DNA of 64,000 nt. Origin: Toxorhynchites rutilus septentrionalis. Its lineage: Eukaryota > Arthropoda > Insecta > Diptera > Culicidae. Numbering within the stretch: the stretch's first letter is position 1; every line of letters begins with the position of its first letter. Under the pieces are notes generated by a model, which was not told the origin of the DNA, searched no databases, and was given only the letters and a program-made list of their open reading frames with translations. Below are positions 1-9,545 of the stretch, in pieces. A program made the position numbers and the translations under genes. Location: contig NC_073746.1 in assembly GCF_029784135.1 (NCBI RefSeq), positions 181,785,788-181,849,787 of the forward strand. Direction: 5' to 3'.

Positions 1-94
1 GGATTATACGAATCATGTGAAGCTGCCGTGGGATGACTGACGGAACACGAACGAAAGTTATACATCAAGAAAGAGAAAAGGATGATTGTTTCAA

Positions 95-2406
95 GATGAA
101 AAAATTATAGGAGATTGTGTTCAAGACACGACCGCATTGTTGACGTAGACCTACGCTGTAGTTTAATTCAAGTCGCTTATTTTTTTATCCCATTTATTTA
201 TTTATTAGGCTCATTAGCATTCTATCTGTAACAGAGCCGGGTTTTTATCGTGTACATGTACATATGTTTATGTTTCTATAAATTGTAGATTACATAGTAG
301 TAGTAGTAGTAGTAGCCATTTAGGCGTTAGTTTTTCTGTTCCATTACATTATGGTAAATCACACTGTAGTAGCCATTTAGGCGTAAGGGTATTCTATCTG
401 TTCTTCCATTGTTCAGCAGACCGGACAGCGGAGACAGTTGATATTGATCATTGTTGGGTTATTTATAGAACAGCAGCCTGATGTTTCTTGCAGAGCAGAG
501 CAGTTGTATGGATGTATCGATCTTTGTTCCACCGTGGATCGATCTCCATAGCTGATGATGGTTGCGTGGATGTAGTTATTCTATAAAAACACAAAGATGG
601 TCAATTGAGGGCCCTGAGTTTAAACTCACGATCGATCGCTTAGTAAGCGAACGCGTAACCAAGTGGCTACGAAGACCCCCTAAGTCGCTTATTTATAACT
701 GCGGATATTTTTTTTATAATGCTACAAAAATTTTGAAATAACCATTCTACCAGTTTGGTTGCCCTAAAATGTTTTTATTGTAGAATTATTTGACGATAAT
801 TGTTTGATGATTCATTCTTGTGCTCGCAAAACAATACATGCTCGAGATAAGCGCAGCTGTCATCTTTAGTGGAGATAGTTTTGCTACTGGCGAGCGAAAC
901 CAAATCACATACAAAATTTCAGAACGACATTTACTTTCATGGTGACTAAGTAAACGAAATAAACTCTATCTGTTAATCTCAATAACCTCGAAAAGAGTAG
1001 CACTGCTTCATTATGATCAAGATTAGTGCAAATGCAATCCTAGTTGGCACGCGAGCCCAAATAAATTAATAACTTAATATAATTTATTGAATGACTTGGT
1101 ATTCCCCAAAAATTTTTTTAGTGCACAACCTTAACACCTGCTTCACCATAGCGTCAGTTCAATGTATTGATGACAGAAAACAAACAATGTTAACTGCTAG
1201 GAAAAAGGCTGAATATTTGCCTCAGCAGAGATTCATTACCAATACCCTAGCGTAAATATTTTCCTCCCGCTATCCCCCCCTCCTTGTTTATATTTATCAT
1301 TACGACTGCATAATTTGCAAAACCAAACAATCGTCAATCATAGCATAATAAATTAGGCGATTGTTGCATCGTTACAGGGTCAATGCACACGGGAGCAGAT
1401 ACAAATGGGGTTTCATTATAGCGAAGATACACTATTTTTACGACCGGGTTATAGAGCACGCACGTACGCACACAAATATCCATATATCTGTTAATATTGC
1501 CAGTCTAGATTAGCTTAGCTGTCATCGTTTGTGAAGAGAGTTTTCCTACCGTCATGCGAAACCAAATCACTGACAAAATTCCAGAACATTTATTTTCTTG
1601 GTGAACTGACGATAGCCTAGCTTGATGATTTCCCACTCAATCGTGTAGCTCAGAATCTTAATGCAATGGCGTCAGTTTGATGCAATGATTGCAATGTCAA
1701 AGACATCAGCGAGTGAGTAATTTGGTCGCGTCCACAGCTCAATCCGAAACGAAGACATGTGAAGACGCAAAACAAGGAAGAACAAGTAATATTCATTGGT
1801 TTGAATACAGAACGATCCTGAAAGTTTGTCTTCCTTCCTTGCTTGAGACTTTGAACTTCTTCAGTCCATTCGTCTCTAACCTACTTTATTCATAATATTA
1901 CTCCTCCTCCACCCCCATTGATTTGAGAAAGGCATTCGATCCCTCGTCGTCCAGCTCGACCAGCAACGATGTTGTTCAGTCGATTTCCTCACGAAGAATG
2001 AAAGTTTGCCTCAGCGAGATCCACTGTTTAGACAAATATTCCCCATCGTTCTTCTTCTTTTCCTTTGTTCACGGAGACTTTACATCTTACGATTTCCCCT
2101 TTGTTGCTCATCGATAAGTTGCTCGTTATTGACAGCTCTGTTCGGGAAAGTACACAAATGGACAACACAAATGTATGAGAAAATGAGAATGCTTCCAATT
2201 TTAAGCAATTTAAACCATATACAGACTATGGTATTGTAATGTATAGCATATCAAACAAATCTAAGGGACTTTCCGATTCGTTTGGTATGTGAATCGCCAA
2301 AATTCGTTCGCGGCAAAAATAGTTATTAACGTTAACTTTATTTTATAAAAACGTGACCTGTTTTCAGATTTGGCACCCTTAATGAAAGACGTAGTTCTAC
2401 GTCAAA
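95..2406. repeat. Family A interspersed repeat, copy 1 (palindromic termini)
   Basis: This long repeat is shared with 60110-62155. Its left part has the string GACCGCATTGTTGACGTAG, and its right end is GACGTAGTTCTACGTCAA, so both ends carry a near-palindrome of the form GACGTAGNNCTACGTC. A SINE (181-680) interrupts it. An internal block at about 855-950 recurs at about 1518-1610, giving an internal duplication. Compared with copy 2 it lacks about 430 bp near position 838 and the clear ORF1-like stretch. No open reading frame of credible length survives. The left boundary is taken from the start of similarity with copy 2 and is approximate. Bases 1-94 hold nothing I recognise. I do not know the superfamily; the inverted palindromic ends suggest a non-autonomous DNA element. 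Confidence 0.6.
181..680 (-). mobile_element. tRNA-derived SINE, full length, with perfect target duplication
   Basis: Read on the minus strand, the element begins at 680 with GGGGGTCTTCGTAGCCACTT. The first bases resemble a Pol III A box (TAGCCACTTGG), and about 40 bases further on there is a B-box-like GAGTTTAAACTC, so the head is tRNA-like. The body includes a (TAC)n stretch, seen as (TAG)n on the plus strand at 297-315. The 3' end carries GCTAATGAGCCTAATAAATA followed by an A/T-rich tail. An 11-bp duplication, AAGTCGCTTAT, flanks it exactly at 170-180 and 682-692. A closely similar copy lies at 49013-49510. The flanking repeat is uninterrupted at the matching point near 60190. Confidence 0.85.
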
Positions 2407-2491
2407 AAAATTCGAATTTCGCATCAAAATACCTCATTTGGCCGGCTGTTTGTACCTGTCGCAAGCCAATTAAGATTTTGCCCTCGAGAGT

Positions 2492-3750
2492 GACAACAAT
2501 CATGTGGTTGAGAATTACAGAGGTGTCTCGATATTATGTTCTCTGTCAAAAGTTTTCGAGCATTTGGTTCACGATGCTCTGTATGCCGCTTCCTGACCAT
2601 TGATATCGGAGCTCCAGCATGGTTTCGTAAAGAAGCGATCCGCTACTACCAACTTGATGTCCTACGTGAGTTTCCTGTGTTCGAAAATTGAGACACGACA
2701 CCAGATTGATGCGATATACTTCGACTTCTCTAAGGCGTTCGACAAGGTACCTCTGGACTTGGCAATTGCTAAATTTAAATATCTTGGCTTCCCTGATTGG
2801 ATCACCGAATGGCTACGCTCGTATCTATCTGACCAGAGAGCGTTTGTCAAACTGAACGGATTTCACTCACGCGTTTTCTCCATCACGTCAGGCGTTCCTC
2901 AAGGTAGCGTCCTTGGACCTAGACTGCTGCGCACTTCAAGCTGATGTGGACGAGTTATCACTGTGGTGTACTGAGAACGGGAAGGAGCTTAACACCATAA
3001 AGTGCAAATTTATTTCGTTTTCCCGCCGACAATCCCGATCTGATTTTCAATATCCATTCAGAGGTTCTGGAGCGTGTAGAAACTATCCGTGATCTAGTGG
3101 TCACGGTTGATAGCAAACTCCGGTTCAACGAACATGTAAGCGCGGCAACCTCTAAGGCCTTTGCCGCCCTTGGATTCATCCGACGCAATGCATGTGGCTT
3201 CACCGATGCATACGCTCTAGAGGCACTATACTGGTCGATTGTCCGCAGCATCATGGAGTATGCTGCTCCCGTATGGTCACCCTATCATGCAATCCAGAGT
3301 ATTCGGATGGAAAGGGTTCAACGCAGCTTCATACGGTATGCTCTTCTACAACTTCCGTGGAATGATCCAACAAATCTGCCGGACTATCGAAGTCGCTGTA
3401 GACTCATTCATCTTGAAACTCTAGCCGATAGACGCAGCAACCTTCAGAGACTGTTTATATTTTACCTCATCAATGGAAACATAGACTGACCTTCTCTTCT
3501 GAAAAATATCAACTTGTACGCACCTTTCCGTCAACTTCGTGAGCATGATTTATTTGTAGTTAACCGTCATAGAACAATGTATGGGTACAACAATCCTTTT
3601 GATAAGTCTGTTAGATCGTTCAATAATGTAAGTGCTGTTTTTGATTTTAATTTGTCTAAATACGTGTTCAAAAGTAGATTAAGGAACATAGACTAAGATT
3701 CAGTCTGTGGAGTTTTTAAAACTCGAAACCAAGTATAATAAAAAAAAGAG
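2492..3750 (+). pseudogene. Broken LINE reverse transcriptase (Jockey/CR1-like)
   Basis: A decayed non-LTR retrotransposon ORF2 running 5' to 3' on the plus strand. It opens with an RT block containing NYRGVSIL, crosses a TGA at 2594, and continues with HGFVKKRSATTN, DFSKAFDKV (first catalytic aspartate) and SGVPQGSVLGP. At about 2930 the sequence jumps straight to LQADVDELSLWC, so the segment that should hold the catalytic (F/Y)ADD motif has been deleted. The rest of the thumb and C-terminal region (3097-3696, with YAAPVWSPYH and NPFDKSVRSFNN) is readable in frame 1 apart from a TGA at 3487. The A-rich end at about 3745 fits a LINE 3' terminus. The endonuclease and ORF1 are absent, consistent with 5' truncation. 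It cannot encode an active enzyme. Confidence 0.85.
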
Positions 3751-3893
3751 TAAAATTTACAAAACAGAGTGCCTCCAAAAATGTCTTTTACCATTTTAGA
3801 GCAGCACAATGAAACCCATTTTTTGACTTCATGACCTTGTTCAAACTCTTATGGTTGACGTGACGCGCAAATGCCGATCCTAATAATTGATTC

Positions 3894-4158
3894 CACATAT
3901 GGTCGGTGTTAAGTCAGACCGAACCATGTGACATTTTTATGATTTCGAGAAAAACGAGTATGAAGTTCGGTGCTATAAGCGGTTTTTATTGAGCGTTCAA
4001 AACAATTTCGTTACGTTATTCTTGCTGGACGCGTGATTTTCCAAATCTGATAAATGTGGAATGTAGCTTACAAAATGTTTAACCTAATGTAATCAATAAC
4101 TCGAATTTTTTTTTATTTTGCGACTTGGTCCGCTCTGACTTAACACCGACCATATGTG
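3894..4158. mobile_element. MITE with about 30-bp terminal inverted repeats
   Basis: The left end reads CACATATGGTCGGTGTTAAG and the right end is its reverse complement, with similarity extending about 30 bp and one or two mismatches. The 265-bp unit has no coding capacity and an A/T-rich interior. A diverged copy of one end (GACTTAACACAGACCACAT) sits near 13167, inside another repeat, so the family has more than one member here. The target duplication is not clear, and I cannot assign a superfamily. Confidence 0.6.
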
Positions 4159-4159
4159 A

Positions 4160-7100
4160 ATATATAAAACTGCCCGATGCATTTGGTTTTCATCCGATAA
4201 ATACCCGAGAAAGTAGAGTGAATTGTTTTGCAATAACCTTCAGCTCTCAAAATTACACCCTGGTTACCCATTATCGGATGCGGAAGATGCTGCCGCCAAC
4301 TTCGCGACTTGGTTCGCTACTGTCTATCCTCTGTCGTCTGCCTTGAAAGCATCCATTTTTATCCCAGAGTAGTCTTTGAATAATGCTTCACTCACCCGGT
4401 TGACGCGAAGCGCACCCAGTCACGCGGAGACCGACCACCACACCACTTATCGCGACCAGATCGAGAAACGGTAGAGATAAATCATCAAATCGACGACGAC
4501 GATGATGACGATGATGACGATGATGATTGTGATTATTGAAAAGCTATTAATTTAATTGGATAATTTAAACGATTGGTAGGTGATATTACGCTGATCGCTC
4601 TGTAGTTGTAGCTGTTCTCTTTTTTTATTTATTTATTTTATCAGATATCCGAAATAACGAGCCCACGAGTATAGAGCTGAATGGGAGACCACAGCACGGA
4701 TGTTTGGAAATTTGTTGATGTTTGCTCTTGTTGTTTGACCGCCGCTGCCTCCGCCGTCGCATGGAAATGGGTTTCGGATGGCGGCTTGAACAAACATGTT
4801 TTCAAGAGCATTGATGGCACTGAGTAGCGGAAGTGGAGACGATATGACGTGAAAAGAAGGCCTCTTTATCGATGTTAGATCACAAGGAAACGATAACGAT
4901 TTTGCTTTACCTTAAGTTGTTTGCTGTCTATTAAGTTTTTATCTAGTACCCGATTAGGTATAATCGAATGAAGTGAAACGACGCATTTTTTTTCAACGAG
5001 CCGCCAATGTTTGCTCGTGACAACGCTCTGGTGTTCTGTTTGCTATCGATTATAGGTGTTACAGTCGAGTGTTCTACGGTGGTGTACCATATTTAGCGAA
5101 AGTTTTCAGATTCTCATTTAATTCGAGAAACTAAATTATATTCAATTAATGTCTAGACAACGGCGCTACCTACTAATGTGTATCATCCAACCCACAAGCA
5201 CACATTAATAACCTCATCACGAATAACACTGGCGAACATTAATTTATAGCATTTCTCACACAACTCCACTCCATTCTCTGTAGGATAAACTTTATGGCTC
5301 GAAATTCACCCCAATTTAAACCTCTATACACACCGCACAATGAAACGAAAAAAAATTCTCCTTCCAACGAACCTTGCAAAACTTATGGCTCTGCGTACGA
5401 CGCTCACGCTCTTCCGGCCAGCCACCGCTTCTAGGTAATATATACCGTGTAGGACACCCACTCCACAAGAGTGAGGACCCTCCGCGGCGGAACAAGCGGA
5501 AAGAACCGGGTAAAAGTCTTCCGAATCAGGGATTCCTGGCTTTATTTATTTTCGCCGAACACTCCTCATACGATGTGTGTGTTTGTGTGCGGCTGCCCAA
5601 TCCCAGCTGTTTTCACTCTCATCCTTGAACCCTTCGCTATTCATTATCACGAAGCATATTTCACGCCAGGCCAGGAATATATGTCCCCCGGAGGTTCCTT
5701 TCTTCCTCCCTTCGTCCCTCTCTATGCCGAATTGGGCTTCTATCTCTTGGAGCGTTTGTTTTCTTTTCACTCTTTTCCGGTTTTACTTTATTGGTTTTCT
5801 GGCTTTTGATTTCCTTCTACCCCTGACACAACTGCGGGGACTCAGTAATTTTCAGTTTTACGCTCATCTGGATTTGGCGAAGGGACCCCGAATGTTTAGA
5901 GAGCCGTACCCGAGCATGAAGGTACATAACTCTATTTCACACTTTTTTTTCAATGCCATTGTGTGTCTTTCATTTCAACTCGTCAGCCCTCTCGATGGGA
6001 TTGTACAAATTTTCGATAATTAATTTATTTTTATATCCGTTTGTGCGGGGTTCCGGTGCAAACAGATTCCCTTGCTTATTATTTGCGGCAAAAATACATT
6101 TCGGTACAATACATTCCGTGGCGGATCGAATGTTTGAATTAGTGCTAATAGCGTTGCACCGAACTTTCGCAATTATTACACTTTGTGTATGATACGGGTA
6201 AGTTACACGTGGTTTTGTAATGCGAACCAGCTGTGTGTGACTAATCGCATAATTTTTATTACATGGTACTAGGAGCTGAAATATACAGGATTTTTCGATT
6301 TAATGAAATATTTATTTAACGTTTAGCATATTCATGCGAAAAAAAAGTGTTCGTACATGTATAATCCGCTCTGTAGAATAGTAATGGATTAATTCGTAAT
6401 GAAATTACCATTCTACGGTGTTGCGGCGCCCAACCGCGCATAAAGTAACGCAATGACGCTAATCAACGCAATAAAAGAAACCCTCGGCCTAACGCTTAAA
6501 AAAAGAACGAATAAACCGCGAACCCTCCAAAACGGCACACAAATTAGATTTGAACATATACCAAATTAAATCCAAACAACTTGTGAGAGATCAAGCTGCG
6601 CTGGAAGCCGCGTGACACTCTTGAATTGAATAAATAAAATTCATGAAATCGGCTAATAATTCAATCGCAGCTCCGGTCAAACCTCACACACACACACACT
6701 TACACGCACACCCAGGAAAAAGGGTTTTAATTCAGGCACAAACTTGGACAGAAGCGTTCACTCCCGGGTTCTCCCTAAAAAGCTGTAGGTAGGTAATAAA
6801 GGAAATAATGCCACCCGTTGAACTTTCCCCTCCCAAAAATCAAGCGCGGAGGTCACGACAACAGTAGACAAATTTACCTTACGTTTGTGTGTATACGGTG
6901 ATGATGTATTTCCCTTTTAATAGAATTCCGGTTCCTAAGACTAGGCGGCGACGACGCCGCTCCGTCCAATGGCAACAACGGCCGGCTGGCTGGCGAAAAC
7001 GGGAATCCAACTAGCCTTATAATCGTTCGCAAGCGGAACCTTGCTTCCTCGGGCAGTAGCGTCACACAGCAATAATGGGTGGCGGTGGAGAGAACGGTAC

Positions 7101-7261
7101 TGTTGATGGCTTTTTCGTCCCATGTGGCCTCTGAGGTGGCGGTAAATTTCACGCGTAAGCCGATGTCAGATTTACAGGACTGAGGTGAGCAGAGTCCCTT
7201 TTTTGTTAATCACCTCACATTAAAAGTAACATATCTTGAAAGCAAGATTGTTTTTAATTTT
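4160..7261. other. No recognisable gene; simple repeats only
   Basis: I see no coding region I can support. There is a degenerate (GAC/GAT)n tract at about 4488-4535 and a short (CA)n at about 6688-6702. Overlapping open frames on both strands around 5370-6190 (up to 148 codons) and 6874-7152 have low-complexity translations and no motif. The stretch is locally richer in G+C near 4740-4800 and 6940-7150 and may be unique non-coding DNA. Confidence 0.5.
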
Positions 7262-7309
7262 GTTTTATCCCATTTGTTTATTTATTTAGGCTCATTAGCA
7301 TTTTAGCTG

Positions 7310-7660
7310 TAAGCCATATCATGTATTCCTATGTGTAGTTTGAATGGGTTATCTGGAGCGCGCAGAACTCATTCGGGTGCATGAATGCGCATGGGACCCA
7401 GTCGCTCAGAACTGTCAATTTCAGCCCGTAGGATCTTCGCTCCGAATTCAACTTGATTGACAGCACGCCTAATTTGAAGGGGTTCTATATGCAACAGACC
7501 TCATAAGTCCTCATAAGGTGGAAGATTTATCGGCTCACGCCAATGTCGGTTATTCAGCGCCCGCCTCACAGACCTCCTTTGCACGGACTCAATTCTTGCA
7601 ATCCATAAATGGACACCAGACAACAGATGCATACTCCAGAATTTCAGGACTTTTAGGATG
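7310..7660 (-). pseudogene. LINE reverse transcriptase C-terminal fragment
   Basis: On the minus strand the translation includes ILEYASVVWCPF, then after a frame change RIESVQRRSVRRAL and EPINLPPYEDL. This matches the conserved C-terminal region of Jockey/CR1-type ORF2 seen at 51.4 kb (RIERVQRRFIRLAL...DPLNLPAYPDRC). A second frame continues with LGLLHIEPLQIRRAVNQVEF and reaches MRIHAPE before a stop. The ORF remnant runs straight into the 3' tail shared with the SINEs, losing the last 40 or so residues usual in the family. Confidence 0.75.
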
Positions 7661-8349
7661 AACCCTAATTGAACCCTAATTGGTTCTGTCAATTATAGCC
7701 GAATATATTGTGGCGCTGTTGATGGTCCCCGAACTGAGATCAACTGGTACAGTCCGCAATGAGGAAAACAGGGACGGGCACGGTCGCCATATTATATACT
7801 TCACCGGACTTTCGAATACTTGAGAGCAAAACCGACGTTCGTCTGTGATGTTCTAACGTGGACTATATTTCTATATTACCAATTAACCTACGAACTAGCC
7901 TAAAATTAGTTACAAATGTTTACCTACTGACTAATGATTATCGGCCAAGGCCAAGCGAGGTTGTCCTGTTACGGAAAGCATTCTTCGGTAAGCAATAACA
8001 TGTGCTGTCGCACTGGAATTTGCTTATTCAAAACACTTCTCGAAGGTCGTATAATGGAAGGGGGAAGTGGTTACTTGGATTGGTGGCAATGAATTAATTT
8101 GTGCTCAGCATGGGAAGTTATATTGCTTACGGAAAAAAGGTTGTTGACGTATTTTCCGTCTTGAAGGTCGTGCATTTATTTATTACATCACAGGCGGAGT
8201 TTTACATCCGTCTGTCTGTAATGTTTTACGGCTGTAATTGTTATTTTGGCGGGGTATGCGAAAAGGTTAATACTTGGTGCAAATGGGTATGTTGCGTGTT
8301 ATAAGGGAAATTAATTTGGATTGGGGTCAAGAAGCATTGAGGATAAATT
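7661..8349. other. Unidentified insert or decayed LINE middle
   Basis: This stretch separates two parts of the same minus-strand LINE ruin and has no reverse transcriptase similarity that I can read. Short complementary strings (around GGTAAGCAATAACATG near 7989 and GTTATATTGCTTACGG near 8115) hint at an inverted-repeat structure. No protein is supported. Confidence 0.4.
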
Positions 8350-9040
8350 GTATGCTACAGATAGTCCAACAACACTCCAAGATACTTAACTTTCTCGATC
8401 GTTCAAGTTATTCTCCACGAAACTTTCTCGACTCGTTCAAGTTATTCTCCACGAATAGTATAGTTGTAGATAATGGACCTTTTGCATCTCCGGAATGATA
8501 TAATCGAACATTCAGCGACCCTAACTTCGAGAAAGTTTATGGTGCACTGATACGCAAAACGATCTAAAAGCTCCTGCAGTTCTCTACAGTCAGTTTCACT
8601 TTGAACAGCAAGAAAAAATTCAAGATCATCAGCATAGATCAGTAGTGGGTTGTCTGTTGCGTAGATACTAATGAAGCCAGTTGCACAATCTCTTCGATGC
8701 TCCAAGTCGAAATAATTTAGCCAGTAGGATTTCCTGACTTAGGGTGTCGAAAGCAGTCGTTCATCGCGCCGGTCCAAGTCGTTGTGAATTCGCAAAGATT
8801 ACTAATGAAGCTCCTGCATGAACTAAATAACACAGCATTCACAATGCATTCAAGACATTTTGATCCCGCCGACAAAAATGTTATTCCACGGTAATTAGGG
8901 TTGTCAGTTTTGTCGCCCTCCTTATTTATATTTATATTTATATTTATAGGGAATCTTATCCGGCCCGGGATTGTAGAAGAGCTTGATCTTATCCATCGCA
9001 GACTCTACCATCTCTTCGGTAGTTTCAGAAACGTCGAACG
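8350..9040 (-). pseudogene. LINE reverse transcriptase fragment with YADD motif
   Basis: Read from 9040 downward, the sequence gives AFDVSETTEEMVESAM, then YNPGPDKIP (the conserved S/N-PGPDGIP block). A (TTTATA)n expansion at about 8928-8949 replaces some sequence. GDKTDNPNYRGITFLSAGSK follows, then a scrambled palm region and LLIYADDLEFF with the catalytic aspartate pair. The block after it (IEKVKYLGVLLD) contains a short direct duplication (about 8399-8455). Stops and frame changes make it inactive. It is the same LINE type as the 51-53 kb copy. Confidence 0.75.
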
Positions 9041-9125
9041 CGGTCAATTGAGGGCCCTGAGTTTTGAACTCACGATCGGTCGCATAGTAAACGAACGCGC
9101 AACCAATATGGCTACGAAGACCCCC
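9041..9125 (-). repeat. tRNA-like SINE head fused to LINE sequence
   Basis: The minus strand reads GGGGGTCTTCGTAGCCATAT, with a B-box-like GAGTTCAAAACTC, and ends at TCAATTGACCG. This is the 5' head of the local SINE family without its body. The next base on the minus strand (9040) is already inside the reverse transcriptase coding sequence (CGTTCGACGTTTCTGAA). The fusion point is therefore precise to a few bases. Confidence 0.7.
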
Positions 9126-9186
9126 ATGAAAGTCAGATGGTACCACTTGGTTATGCATTGTCATATGTCAATGACATATACGCCAT

Positions 9187-9400
9187 TTGAAAGAAGAATT
9201 GAAAGCATTACTCGATCAAGACTCGTTACAAACGCAAAAGGAGTTTGTAAAATTATTGTGCATATCTAAGGCAGCAATTTGCAAGCACCTAAAACAAATG
9301 GAAGTCCTTCATATGCATAGAAATTGGGTTGGTGCCAAGAAACGTCGTTTTGCCTTTCAGAAGCCAGAAGCGCAAAAAATCGATTCTTTCACATCCATCC
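9187..9400 (+). pseudogene. mariner transposase N-terminal fragment
   Basis: The translation LKEELKALLDQDSLQTQKEF followed by ISKAAICKHLKQMEVLHMHR and NWVGAKKRR resembles the helix-turn-helix DNA-binding region of mariner transposases (typical pattern: ALLDxDSCQTQEEL...TQxAISKRLKxMGMIQKxGNWVP). About 60 residues remain. The catalytic domain is absent and no inverted repeat is visible nearby. Confidence 0.6.
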
Positions 9401-9439
9401 GATTTCCATTTTTCTGAAATACATTTTCGCGAAAGATAT

Positions 9440-9545
9440 GCACCCGAATTCGCACTCACTCACTCAAATACTCACTCACTTTCACTCATTCTCTTCACTC
9501 GATTCACTCAATTCACTCTCTCCACTCACTCCACTCACTCCGTGG
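9440..9545. repeat. TCAC-rich degenerate short tandem repeat
   Basis: A run of ACTCACTC, TTCACTCA and similar words with period about 4-5 spans this interval. It is low complexity. Open frames across it translate to serine/histidine/threonine-rich strings that I do not regard as protein. Confidence 0.75.

Larger units (their letters stand above)
7262..9125 (-). mobile_element. Chimera: tRNA-like SINE head, LINE RT, shared SINE tail
   Basis: All the pieces lie on the minus strand in one order. A tRNA-like head (9125-9041), the same as the first 85 or so bases of the SINEs at 181-680 and 49013-49510, passes directly into LINE reverse transcriptase (9040 to about 8350). After an unrelated stretch (about 8349-7661) comes the RT C-terminal region (about 7660-7310). 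It ends at 7312-7262 with CTAATGAGCCTAAATAAATA and an A-rich run, the same tail as in the SINEs. The endonuclease is missing. The structure could come from template switching during retrotransposition, or from separate insertions that line up by chance. I found no convincing flanking duplication. Confidence 0.55.

Noticed and set aside
95..2406. Interpretation of family A as an LTR retrotransposon
   Set aside because: The ends are inverted palindromes, not direct long terminal repeats. No protease, integrase or primer-binding site is visible.
5471..6192. Overlapping plus-strand frames of up to 148 codons
   Set aside because: Several phases are open at once, translations are hydrophobic or low complexity, and there are no splice or motif signals.
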